Shown: piece by piece, positions 35,054 through 42,994 of the stretch
Layout of the letters: each line of letters starts with the position of its first letter
How positions within the stretch are numbered: position 1 is the first letter of the stretch
Assembly: GCA_041605955.1 (NCBI GenBank)
Contig: JBFIXI010000012.1
Span: 15,000-78,999 of the forward strand
DNA: 64,000 nt
Reading direction: 5' to 3'
DNA from: JAHEJX01 sp041605955
Lineage (GTDB): Bacteria > Actinomycetota > Acidimicrobiia > Spongiisociales > UBA5794
Position numbers and translations under genes: made by a program
Notes under the pieces: generated by a model
Told to the model about the DNA's origin: nothing
The model's input: the letters and a program-made list of their open reading frames with translations, nothing else
The model's database searches: none

Positions 35054-36024
35054 CAGACGTTGGCTCGAGTCCCCGGCACCGGGACGCCGGCAGCGATACC
35101 GGCGATCACGCTGTCGATCGACACGCCCCGCATCTGCGCCTCCGGCAAGAGGATGAGGCGGTGGTTGAGCACCGGGGGCAGCACAGCCTTGATGTCGTCG
35201 GGTGAGACGTAGTCGCGTCCCTGGGTGGCGGCGTGGGTGCGGGCGGCCCGCTGGAGGAACAGCGTCGCCCGGGGTGAGGCACCGAGCAGCAGCTCCGGAT
35301 CGTTGCGGGAGGCCTCGGCCAGATCGACGAGATAGGTCTTGACCACCGGGGCGACATGCACGTGACGTGCCGTATCCGCCATCTCCACTACGTCTTGGGC
35401 GTGGAGCACGGCTTCGAGATCCTCGTAGGTCGAATGGTCGGCGTGAGCATCGAGCATCTCGAGCTCTTTGTCGCGGGCGGGATATCCGATCTCGAGCCGC
35501 ATCATGAAGCGATCGAGTTGGGCTTCGGGGAGCGGATACGTGCCCTCATGCTCGATGGGGTTCTGCGTAGCCACAACCATGAATGGCATGCCGAGCTGGC
35601 GCGTGGTGCCGTCAACGGTGACCTGGCGTTCCTCCATCGCTTCCAGCAGGGCCGCCTGCGTTTTGGGGCTGGCCCGATTTATCTCGTCGCCCAAGACAAC
35701 GTTGGCGAAAACCGGCCCTGGCCGGAACTCGAAGTTGGCGGTATCTCGGTCCCACACCGAGACACCGGTGATGTCGGTCGGGAGCAGGTCCGGGGTGAAC
35801 TGGATTCGCTGAAAACTGCAGTCGATCGAGCGAGCCAGCGACTTGGCGAGCAACGTTTTGCCGACGCCGGGAACGTCTTCTACGAGAGCATGGCCGCCTG
35901 ACAGGAGGCAGATGGTGATCAGCTCGATGATCTCGCGCTTGCCCTGGATGACACGTTCGATGTTGTCGACGATCGCATCGAAACGCTTCCCGAACTCCTC
36001 GAGTTCGGCCGCCGTTACCGTCAA
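35053..36024 (-). CDS. MoxR-family AAA+ ATPase
   Basis: A 323-residue AAA+ protein. Walker A is GVGKTLLAKS, Walker B VVLGDEINRASPKTQ, and there is a C-terminal helical lid. MoxR ATPases act as chaperones that assemble or activate partner complexes, here presumably the DUF58 and transglutaminase proteins. TTG start with GGAAGGAG upstream. A TATAGT hexamer (minus strand, 36063-36058) could be its -10 box. Confidence 0.9.
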   Translation of the reverse strand: MTVTAAELEEFGKRFDAIVDNIERVIQGKREIIELITICLLSGGHALVEDVPGVGKTLLAKSLARSIDCSFQRIQFTPDLLPTDITGVSVWDRDTANFEFRPGPVFANVVLGDEINRASPKTQAALLEAMEERQVTVDGTTRQLGMPFMVVATQNPIEHEGTYPLPEAQLDRFMMRLEIGYPARDKELEMLDAHADHSTYEDLEAVLHAQDVVEMADTARHVHVAPVVKTYLVDLAEASRNDPELLLGASPRATLFLQRAARTHAATQGRDYVSPDDIKAVLPPVLNHRLILLPEAQMRGVSIDSVIAGIAAGVPVPGTRANV

Positions 36025-36117
36025 CAGGTGCTCCTTCCACCGGCGCGAGACGTAAACACTATATGGATTCGCGAATTGGGACCAGTACGCGGGCCGCAGA
36101 ACGAGTACGATGCTGCC

Positions 36118-36387
36118 ATGTGGGGACCGGAGCCCTATTGGGCCGTGTTGCGTCGTCCCCGACTATGGGGAGAGGCACTGCGCGCGCTGTTCGCTATGGC
36201 GCCGCGCGCCTGGTGGTCGCAGGGTGTCCGCCTTCCCGTTCCTGATCCCGAATACGTTCGCTGGCGGCGCGCCACCGCCTACGGATCTGCCCAATCCCGG
36301 CCGGCGGGGCGCGACGTAGTCGACTTCCTGGAGTGGCGCCGCCGATTCCGTCGTTCGCTTTCGCGAAGTGAGGTGCGATCTGGCTGA
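36118..36387 (+). CDS. Small conserved hypothetical protein
   Basis: An 89-residue basic, Trp- and Arg-rich protein (MWGPEPYWAVLRRPRLW, AMAPRAWW, DPEYVRWRRATAYG). I recognise it only as a type common in actinobacteria with no known role. There is no membrane helix. The ATG at 36118 has TACGAT six bases upstream and no Shine-Dalgarno, so it is likely leaderless; the longer frame from 36028 would overlap the divergent promoter. Confidence 0.65.
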   Translation: MWGPEPYWAVLRRPRLWGEALRALFAMAPRAWWSQGVRLPVPDPEYVRWRRATAYGSAQSRPAGRDVVDFLEWRRRFRRSLSRSEVRSG

Positions 36388-37102
36388 TTCACTTCGTGCC
36401 GAGCTGCTTGCCATCGAAGGGATTGCCTCCGCCGAGCTCGAAGGCTCGGCAGATGCGCCGCAAGGGGTGCGCGTGCAACTTGCGGCCGGAGCAGACGCGG
36501 AATCCGTGGGCCTCGAGGTGCAACGGGTGCTGGCGAGCCACGGGATGCGATCGCATCGCGCGGCGGGGGCCGCGGCCCCTGATACCGGGACCGGCACCCG
36601 GGAGACGGCAACATCACCAGAGCCTGCTGCAGTCGCGGGTGGCGATGAATCCGCCCAGCCCGGACCGCCACCGCCTCCGGGGGCGTCCGACGACGGAGAT
36701 GCTGCAGTGTTGCCGATGCGCGGCATGGCGGGTGGCACCGGCCAGGTGGTCACCGACATTCGGGTCGAACCCACCCGTCAAGAGTTGGAGAGCGTGTCGG
36801 TCGAGGAGAGTAGAGCCGGCATCTCGGTACGAGTCATGGCGGGCGGTAAGGCCGCGACCCGCCAGGTCGGTGCCGGGCCAGAGGCCATCGATGCCGCCAT
36901 CGTTGGTGCACTCACCGAGGTCTTGGACCACGACGCCGAGCTGTTGGCGGTACAGCGCGGTGACACCGGTGGGGCCAGGATCGTCACCGTCTTGCTGGAA
37001 GAGCCTGGCGAAGGCCGGAAGGTGGGCTCGGCGGTGGTTTCTTCCGGCGAGGCCTATGCGGTGGCCCTGGCCGCGTGGAGGGCACTCAGAGCGCCGGAGT
37101 GA
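36368..37102 (+). CDS. Hypothetical protein with low-complexity middle
   Basis: A 244-residue protein: a small N-terminal domain (residues 5-60), a Pro/Gly/Ala/Asp-rich linker (about 65-115) and a C-terminal alpha/beta domain of ~110 residues (VVTDIRVEPTRQELESVSV ... VVSSGEAYAVALAAWRAL). I do not recognise either domain. The GTG at 36368 overlaps the previous gene by 20 bp; a later start is possible. Its 3' end overlaps the convergent resolvase-like gene by 17 bp. Confidence 0.6.
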   Translation: MRCDLADSLRAELLAIEGIASAELEGSADAPQGVRVQLAAGADAESVGLEVQRVLASHGMRSHRAAGAAAPDTGTGTRETATSPEPAAVAGGDESAQPGPPPPPGASDDGDAAVLPMRGMAGGTGQVVTDIRVEPTRQELESVSVEESRAGISVRVMAGGKAATRQVGAGPEAIDAAIVGALTEVLDHDAELLAVQRGDTGGARIVTVLLEEPGEGRKVGSAVVSSGEAYAVALAAWRALRAPE

Positions 37103-37700
37103 TCCTGCCCTGGCGAAACGGATCTCCGGCAGTCGGCGGTATCAGCTCGACGACGACATCGCTGTCGTCCACACCGACCGACACGATCGGCTCCGCAGCC
37201 GGCAGCTCCGGTTGCGGCGGGGCCGCCGCCGGCAACAGGCTCGATCCGATCATCGTCACGTGATCTGCCACCTTCGCCAACACGTCCCGCACCAACCCGC
37301 GAAGTGAGTCGTCAGGAGGATCAGCCAACTGAGCCAGGTCCGCGTCCGCCGTTGAGAGCACGGCGATACCGCGGCTACGCAGGTCCCACAGCATGATCTC
37401 CTGGGTCACCTTGTCCGCAGACAGTGCGTCGAGGGAGGGCAGCAACACGGCATCGGCCTCACCGGTGCCCACAATGCCGATCATGGCACGGTAACCATCG
37501 CGGCCCAGCGGCCGGCCCGGGGTGCGCACGTCTTGGCAGACGGCAACGAGCTGGTGTCCGCTGTCCGCCACCCAGCGACGTACCCGTTCCGCTTGCGCAA
37601 ATGCGGGCTCGGCCTCGGATGGGTCTGGGGTATCGCGAACGTAACCAACGACGCGCACGGGTCCTCCGAGTCGACTGTGCCCCGAGTCTCGCATCGCCAC
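37086..37700 (-). CDS. Degenerate serine-resolvase-like protein
   Basis: A 204-residue protein whose first ~130 residues follow the pattern of a resolvase N-terminal domain: VVGYVRDTPDP, QAERVRRWVADSGHQLVAVCQD, GRDGYRAMIGIV and LPSLDALSADKVTQEIMLWDLRSRGIAVLST. The usual YxRVS motif reads YVRDT, with the catalytic Ser missing, and there is no DNA-binding helix-turn-helix; a Pro/Ala-rich tail follows. It is probably a recruited, non-recombining domain. No inverted repeats or mobile-element context is seen. Confidence 0.55.
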   Translation of the reverse strand: MAMRDSGHSRLGGPVRVVGYVRDTPDPSEAEPAFAQAERVRRWVADSGHQLVAVCQDVRTPGRPLGRDGYRAMIGIVGTGEADAVLLPSLDALSADKVTQEIMLWDLRSRGIAVLSTADADLAQLADPPDDSLRGLVRDVLAKVADHVTMIGSSLLPAAAPPQPELPAAEPIVSVGVDDSDVVVELIPPTAGDPFRQGRITPAL

Positions 37701-37845
37701 GGCGCGTGGTCAACGATCATCGCTGGGTAACTTTCGCGAGCTGTCGTCATTGGGCGGTGGTGGCTGACCGAGCTCTCGGAACCCTCACAGCTCGCAAACC
37801 CAATCGATTAAACGACCGGGCGTCTGTTGCCGAAGAAGAAAGTAG

Positions 37846-39252
37846 TTGGAGTTGCGTTTGGAGATCGGCAACTCGGTGGCGTTGCGCACGACAAGCCTGA
37901 TGTGGAGAGCACTCGCGGCCACGCTCGGCGGGGCCGCTTTGATCGCGCTGGCCGTATTCGTTGCTTTCACGTGGATGATCGATCCGGTGGCGCGCCATGC
38001 GAGCGAGATCGACGAAGTGGATCTGGCCATCGGCTCGGCCGCAGTGACTCGGTCGGCGACGGTACAAGCGATCGTGTTCGCAATAGATCACGCCAACGGT
38101 GTCGCCTCCGCCGAAGCCCGAGACGCCGCACTCAGCGAGGCGACCGCCAACCTCGATGCATTCGACACTTTGGTTGATGCCCTTGCGGGACATCGGGAAC
38201 CGCCCGACATGGAGCCCCTCCGGGCGTTGGCGGCCGAAGGGCGCGCCATCGTTGGCCTGCTCTCCGCGGAAGAGATCGAAGCGGCGCGCAGCAGTAGCGA
38301 GACCGGCTTCGAGAGTTCATATCGAGCCGGTGTGGCATCCCTGACCGCAGCCCGCTTCGCGTTGTTGGACGCGGTGGCTGCGGCCAGTTCGTGGTCGGCG
38401 CAGCTCGCCACCGGGGTGCGCCTCGCGGTCACCATTGGCCTGCCGGTCGGCCTGGCGGCAGCTGTTTGGCTGACCATGAGGCGTCGCCTGCGCCAATACC
38501 AGTCGCAGGCGGCTGAACAGGCGCAGCTGGCCGAAGAGCGGATTCGCCATGCCACCGAGATGATCACCGCAGTGTCGCACCGCTTCCGCACCCCGCTCAC
38601 CAGCATCTACGGGCTGTCCGGCGTGTTGGCTCAGACCAAACGGCTCGCCGGGCTCGACAAGGAGTTGGTGTCACTCATCAACGCCGAATCGGCAGATCTG
38701 TACCGAATCGCGGAGGACACGCTGGCGGCGAACCAGCTCGAGGCAGGTCGGATGCAGGTGACACCGGGGATCGTGGCTCTCGAGGAGATCGTCGACGAGG
38801 CGGTGAAGCCGGTCTTGGCTCGCGGCGTAGAGGTGAAGGTGGATTGCCCTCCGATGTGGGTGGTCAGCGACGAACGGAAGCTGGCGCATGTCCTGCGCAA
38901 CCTGATAGCGAACGCGGCGACCCATGGCGAAGAGCCGATCTTCGTGGAGGCCCACGAGCTGGACGGCGTTGTGCTGTGCTCGGTAATCGATCACGGTCCC
39001 GGTCTAGAGCCATTCGCAGTGGACGCAGTCTCAGATCCTGCCGATCGGCTCGGGTTGAGAGTCGCCTACGCGCTGGCAGAGCTGATTGGCGCCAAGCTCG
39101 AATACATCCGGGAGGCAGACCGCTCCAGGTTCACTCTGTGGCTGTCCGAGGACGGACCCCCGGAAGGAGCCGGTGAAGCCGCCACAACCGACCAAATCAT
39201 CGCGAACATCCCACGACCAATGGCGGCCGAGGATCCTGGCGGCGACGAGTGA
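37846..39252 (+). CDS. Sensor histidine kinase
   Basis: A 468-residue membrane kinase. There is one helix near residues 23-45, an outside domain to ~185, a second helix (LAVTIGLPVGLAAAVWL), then a HisKA domain with the phosphoacceptor His245 in AVSHRFRTPLTS and an ATPase domain with NLIANAATHG and DHGPGL. No response regulator gene is adjacent. TTG start at 37846, with later starts (ATG 37900) possible. The signal is unknown. It overlaps the next gene by GTGA. Confidence 0.83.
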   Translation: MELRLEIGNSVALRTTSLMWRALAATLGGAALIALAVFVAFTWMIDPVARHASEIDEVDLAIGSAAVTRSATVQAIVFAIDHANGVASAEARDAALSEATANLDAFDTLVDALAGHREPPDMEPLRALAAEGRAIVGLLSAEEIEAARSSSETGFESSYRAGVASLTAARFALLDAVAAASSWSAQLATGVRLAVTIGLPVGLAAAVWLTMRRRLRQYQSQAAEQAQLAEERIRHATEMITAVSHRFRTPLTSIYGLSGVLAQTKRLAGLDKELVSLINAESADLYRIAEDTLAANQLEAGRMQVTPGIVALEEIVDEAVKPVLARGVEVKVDCPPMWVVSDERKLAHVLRNLIANAATHGEEPIFVEAHELDGVVLCSVIDHGPGLEPFAVDAVSDPADRLGLRVAYALAELIGAKLEYIREADRSRFTLWLSEDGPPEGAGEAATTDQIIANIPRPMAAEDPGGDE

Positions 39253-40451
39253 GCTCGCCCTGGACGGAGGAGCGGCGGCGCCGGCGCGGAGCCACCGCCG
39301 TCATGCTTGCCTCGATGCTGGTCTACGTGGGGTTGAGTCTCCCCGCCGCCTTCGCTCGCGGCAGCGAGACCTATCGAGACCTATTCAATGCCGTGTCCTA
39401 CGGTGGCGACGATGGCTCCCTGAATTGGTCGGGTCCCTGGATCGAGAGCGGAGAGGCGGACGGCCCCACGGCGGGACGAGCACGCGTGGATGACGATGCA
39501 GAGGACCACTGCGCCGCCGGCGCATGTGGCTACCTGAATGCAGGGGGGAACTCCGTCGTCGGGCTAGAGCGCGGCGCCGATCTCGCCACGGCGAGCGGTG
39601 CCACGCTGAGCTTCAAGTTCAGCCGTATCGAAGCGCCCAACGAGCCAGCCTTGGCTCGCGTGTCGGTTTCGGCAGACGGAGGTGGAAGCTGGGCGACCCT
39701 CGCCACCTTCAGCCTCGACACAACTGATGAGTCGGTGGCGAGCCGCTCATTCGACATCGCCTCGCATGCCACCGCGACCACCCGGGTCAGGTTCCGGGTC
39801 GAATCGAGCCCCGGCCAGTCGGGCGAGTTCTATTTCGATGATGTGGCGATCGTCGTGGAGTTTCCCGATCCAACGACCACTACGACCACGAGCACCACCA
39901 CGACGATCACACCGCCATCCACTACAACCTCGACTACGACGACGTCGCTGCCACCGCCCACTACCTCGACGACTTCGACCACCGCGCCGCCTGGTCCGCC
40001 CAGCACGACGACGTCGGCCCCGTCGTCCACGACGACTACATCCGCGCCGACCACGACCCAGCCGGCCACCACCCAGCCGGCCACCACGACGACGATTCCG
40101 GTCACCGCGGCGCCGCCGACCACCAACGGTCCACTGACTTCTCCACCGCCGTTTCCGGTGACCGGAATGACGTCGCCCACTCTCATGCTTCCAGCACCAG
40201 ACCTGACCCGGCGGTCTCCTGAGGTGGGCGCCGATGTTTCCAGTCTGGTACGGCTGTCCATGGGCGAACTGTTTGTCGCGGCTGCCGGCTCCGAGCCCGC
40301 CGCCCTGCGGGAACGAGCCGCCGGTGAGCATTCGCTGGGCGGTGCTGCTGGCTATCTGTGGCCCGTCGTGCTGCCCACAATTGGGATCGGCGTCGCTGCC
40401 GTCTTCTCCAACCGCGTTGGCGCCGGGCGCCGGCCGCACCGGCCGAAATGA
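39249..40451 (+). CDS. Secreted, C-terminally anchored surface protein with Ser/Thr/Pro stalk
   Basis: A 400-residue protein with a signal helix (about 16-37), a ~170-residue beta-rich domain (SYGGDDGSLNWSGPWIES, then SADGGGSWATLATF and EFYFDDVAIVVEF, reading like a jelly-roll), a ~100-residue Thr/Ser/Pro stalk and a final hydrophobic helix with a basic tail. Cell-surface display is inferred. The GTG overlaps the kinase stop, suggesting the two work together, perhaps as ligand presenter and sensor. Confidence 0.7.
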   Translation: MSSPWTEERRRRRGATAVMLASMLVYVGLSLPAAFARGSETYRDLFNAVSYGGDDGSLNWSGPWIESGEADGPTAGRARVDDDAEDHCAAGACGYLNAGGNSVVGLERGADLATASGATLSFKFSRIEAPNEPALARVSVSADGGGSWATLATFSLDTTDESVASRSFDIASHATATTRVRFRVESSPGQSGEFYFDDVAIVVEFPDPTTTTTTSTTTTITPPSTTTSTTTTSLPPPTTSTTSTTAPPGPPSTTTSAPSSTTTTSAPTTTQPATTQPATTTTIPVTAAPPTTNGPLTSPPPFPVTGMTSPTLMLPAPDLTRRSPEVGADVSSLVRLSMGELFVAAAGSEPAALRERAAGEHSLGGAAGYLWPVVLPTIGIGVAAVFSNRVGAGRRPHRPK

Positions 40452-40616
40452 CCCGGCCGAAATGAGGCGCCCGCCTGGCTTCACCGGGCTCGTTGAGAAT
40501 CGTGTGCGAGATCGCTCAAGTGGGGGGACGGCGGAGACGAGCCACGAGCGATACGCCCACGCGTATTTCGAAAGCGAACGTCCCCACAAGTAGGGACTTT
40601 TGGATCTACGCACCGC

Positions 40617-40634
40617 TTGTGAAAAGATTCACAA
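40617..40634. promoter_or_regulatory. Rex/CRP-like operator 1
   Basis: TTGTGAAAAGATTCACAA is an exact match to the Rex consensus TTGTGAA-N4-TTCACAA and also satisfies the CRP pattern TGTGA-N6-TCACA. It is one of two such palindromes before the membrane-protein gene at 40706. Confidence 0.65.
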
Positions 40635-40637
40635 TGC

Positions 40638-40655
40638 TTGTGAAACATTTCACAA
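40638..40655. promoter_or_regulatory. Rex/CRP-like operator 2
   Basis: TTGTGAAACATTTCACAA is again an exact Rex-type palindrome. Its centre is 21 bp from that of operator 1, two helical turns, so two dimers would bind on the same face of the DNA. It ends 50 bp before the GTG at 40706. Confidence 0.65.
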
Positions 40656-40660
40656 AATAT

Positions 40661-40681
40661 CCCGGGGATGGACTCCCCGGG
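40661..40681 (+). other. GC hairpin in the presumed 5' UTR
   Basis: CCCGGGG (40661-40667) can pair with CCCCGGG (40675-40681) around a 7-base loop, between the twin operators and the ribosome-binding site AGGAGG. It might affect mRNA stability. No U-run follows. Confidence 0.4.
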
Positions 40682-40705
40682 GCCTACCCACAGGAGGAAA
40701 CGACC

Positions 40706-41401
40706 GTGAAGAACCGCCTCAGAACGCTGGGAGTGGTACTGACTGTCATCGGCATGGTGTTCGTCATCGCTGGTGGCGTGGCCTATTTCAAAGTGCAGGA
40801 CGGCTACGGATCGCTGCAGGCATTCAGCGAGCAACAGAACGTGACATTGTCTTACAACGAAGACGGCCAGCTCACCGATCGGGGCACCGTAGAGGGCGCC
40901 CAGGCGATCATGTCGATGCTGACAGATGACTGGGCATACCCGGTCGTTCAGTCGGATTTGGACCCGGATGATCCGTTGGTCAACACGTCGAGCGAATACA
41001 TGTACCAGATGGCGACGATCGTCTACCACGTGGTCCACGGCACGCAGACAGTGGTTCTGCCGGAAGCCGTGGAGTACAACGGGCAGGTCTTCGACGCCGG
41101 CACTTATGAGTTCCCCGTCGACGGCCGTTATTGGACCGACTTCGACCGGAGACACCCGATCGAGGGCCCGGCACGCGGCCAGGCGTGGAGCGGCACCGTT
41201 CACGGGCTGGTTGGTGAGCTCGGAGTGGGCACCGTGACCCATTCGACGCTGCAGATGGGTCTCGCCCTGGCGGCTCTGTTCGCTGCAGTCGGCCTCCTTT
41301 CGTTCATCGCCGGTGGCGGCATGATCTGGGTCAGCCGAGGCCGTGGCGAAGAGCAGCTCGTGATGCTGGGAGCGGCAGAGAAGGAACGTTCCAGGATCTA
41401 G
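40706..41401 (+). CDS. Conserved membrane protein of unknown function
   Basis: A 231-residue protein with one helix at each end (residues ~8-28 and ~185-212) and a 150-residue domain between them, probably outside the membrane (LSYNEDGQLTDRG, DDPLVNTSSEYMYQMATI, GTYEFPVDGRYW). It resembles actinobacterial hypothetical proteins of this two-helix plan. The GTG at 40706 has AGGAGG eight bases upstream. Twin Rex/CRP-like operators precede it, so expression probably follows redox or cAMP state. Confidence 0.7.
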   Translation: MKNRLRTLGVVLTVIGMVFVIAGGVAYFKVQDGYGSLQAFSEQQNVTLSYNEDGQLTDRGTVEGAQAIMSMLTDDWAYPVVQSDLDPDDPLVNTSSEYMYQMATIVYHVVHGTQTVVLPEAVEYNGQVFDAGTYEFPVDGRYWTDFDRRHPIEGPARGQAWSGTVHGLVGELGVGTVTHSTLQMGLALAALFAAVGLLSFIAGGGMIWVSRGRGEEQLVMLGAAEKERSRI

Positions 41402-41476
41402 CCAGTCTCTAGCAAAGTAGAAAGTCAAAGTAGAAAGTCACAGATAAGCCGGATCCATCAAAGGATCCTCCTAGGG

Positions 41477-41504
41477 AGCGCCTCCTGCGCAGGTAGGAGG
41501 CGCT
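41477..41504. terminator. Hairpin between convergent genes, probable bidirectional terminator
   Basis: AGCGCCTCCT (41477-41486) and AGGAGGCGCT (41495-41504) form a perfect 10-bp stem with an 8-base loop in the 146-bp gap between the convergent membrane-protein and Nei genes. There is no strong U-run on either side, so termination would be weak or of the tail-less type. A 13-bp tandem repeat (AAAGTAGAAAGTC twice) lies about 40 bp upstream. Confidence 0.55.
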
Positions 41505-41547
41505 GCTAGTTGTGGGCTGCTAATTGTGGGCTGGTACACAAGGGCTG

Positions 41548-42345
41548 CTACGTGGCGGGCGGCGCCGGTTGACAGCTCGGGCACCAGTAGACAGTGCGTC
41601 CCAGCGGGCCGCTCCGGCCGAGCTCGATGATCATGCCGCAACGGCGGCACGGCCGTCCCGCCCGCTCGTAAACCCATGTATCGAGATGATCGGCACGCCT
41701 ACCGGTAGTGGTCCGGCGGCGCCCCCGGTTGGTGGCGAGCAAAGCATGACCCCGGCGGACGAGACTGGCGATGCTGGTCCGTTCCACCGCGGCTACCGGC
41801 GTCGTGGGGTGGAGACCCTCCAGGAACAGCAGTTCTGACCGGTAGACGTTGCCCAGCCCGGCCACCACCCTCTGGTCGACGATGGCATCTGCAATGGGGG
41901 AGTCCGGCGCAAGATTCAGCAACCGATCGGCCACCGCCTCGCTGTCGACGTCTTCCATCAGATCGGGCCCCAGGTGCGCTATCTGTTTCTCCACCAGGTG
42001 GCGCGGGGCGAGTTGAACGGTCGGGGCGGCGAAGCACACCGCCACGTGGCTCGACGTTTCCAGCACGACGCGTGCCTTGCCCGGCGTCTTACTCCATCTC
42101 TCACCCGGGGCGTACACGTGCCACTGTCCGGTCATGCGCAGGTGCGTGCGCAGTGTCCATCCGTTGTCGAAGTGAATGAGGAGATGCTTGCCGACGGCGG
42201 CAACCTCCTCGACCGCCGCCCCCACGACGCGTTTGCCATACCCGATCATGGCGCGGTGGGAGCCCGTTGCTGCCGTGACCCGATCACCCTCGAGAGCGGC
42301 GCCCAGACGGTCTGCTGCACCATGAATCGTGTCGCCTTCCGGCAT
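41548..42345 (-). CDS. nei: Fpg/Nei-family DNA glycosylase (endonuclease VIII-like)
   Basis: A 265-residue base-excision enzyme. The N-terminus is PEGDTI, with the catalytic Pro2 and Glu3 typical of the Nei branch. It has a helix-two-turn-helix (DQRVVAGLGNVYRSELLFL) and a C-terminal zinc finger (CRRCGMII ... YWCPSC). It removes oxidised bases and cuts the abasic site. It probably belongs to the actinobacterial Nei2-like group. Confidence 0.9.
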   Translation of the reverse strand: MPEGDTIHGAADRLGAALEGDRVTAATGSHRAMIGYGKRVVGAAVEEVAAVGKHLLIHFDNGWTLRTHLRMTGQWHVYAPGERWSKTPGKARVVLETSSHVAVCFAAPTVQLAPRHLVEKQIAHLGPDLMEDVDSEAVADRLLNLAPDSPIADAIVDQRVVAGLGNVYRSELLFLEGLHPTTPVAAVERTSIASLVRRGHALLATNRGRRRTTTGRRADHLDTWVYERAGRPCRRCGMIIELGRSGPLGRTVYWCPSCQPAPPAT

Positions 42346-42465
42346 AGCCCAACTATGGCACGCGTTCGCCGAGTCGTAGCAACCCGGCCGAGCTCCGAAC
42401 GGCCCGGGCCGCTCTGCGCCGGCTGAGTCGTGAGGCCCGGAGCCGGCGACTGGTAGCCTGCCGCA

Positions 42466-42963
42466 ATGGTGAGGGCCCTAGTGCTCAATGCGAGTTATGA
42501 GCCACTGTCAGTGGTTTCGACCCGGCGCGCCATCGTATTGGTGATGCGCGAGCGCGCCGACGTTATCGAAACCAATGGGATGGTGTGGCACTCTGAACAC
42601 ATCACCATGTCATCGCCGTCGGTGGTGCGACTGCGCCACTACGTCAAGGTGCCGCGGGCAAGGCGGGTACCCCTCAACCGCAAGGCCATCTTCCTGCGGG
42701 ATGAGCATCGTTGCCAGTACTGCTGGGGTCCTGCCGAGAACGTCGACCACGTCGTGCCCAGATCCCAAGGAGGCACTCACACGTGGGAGAACGTGGTCGC
42801 CAGCTGTCGCCGCTGTAATTCGAGGAAGGGTGGCCGCACCCCCAAGGAAGCAGGGCTCCAGCTGCGCCGGCTGCCACGGGTGCCGCGCCGCAACAGTTGG
42901 GTGGCGGTTCAGTCCGGGAGTCTGCTGGATCCGGCGTGGGAGCCCTATCTAGCGGTCGGCTAG
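42466..42963 (+). CDS. HNH endonuclease family protein
   Basis: A 165-residue protein with an N-terminal part (ALVLNASYEPLSVVSTRRAI) typical of chromosomal HNH proteins of actinobacteria, then CQYC, the HNH core ENVDHVVPRSQGG ... WENVVASCRRCNSRKGG. Zinc is held by the two CxxC pairs. The biological role of this common family is not established. TAGCCT lies six bases before the ATG and there is no ribosome site, so it is probably leaderless. Confidence 0.87.
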   Translation: MVRALVLNASYEPLSVVSTRRAIVLVMRERADVIETNGMVWHSEHITMSSPSVVRLRHYVKVPRARRVPLNRKAIFLRDEHRCQYCWGPAENVDHVVPRSQGGTHTWENVVASCRRCNSRKGGRTPKEAGLQLRRLPRVPRRNSWVAVQSGSLLDPAWEPYLAVG

Positions 42964-42994
42964 CGGGCGGCCCCCATGGGCTAGGCGTGTCGGG

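Noticed and set aside
37086..37700. Active site-specific recombinase or mobile element
   Set aside because: The catalytic Ser motif and DNA-binding domain are missing, and no inverted repeats, att-like duplications or cargo genes are nearby.
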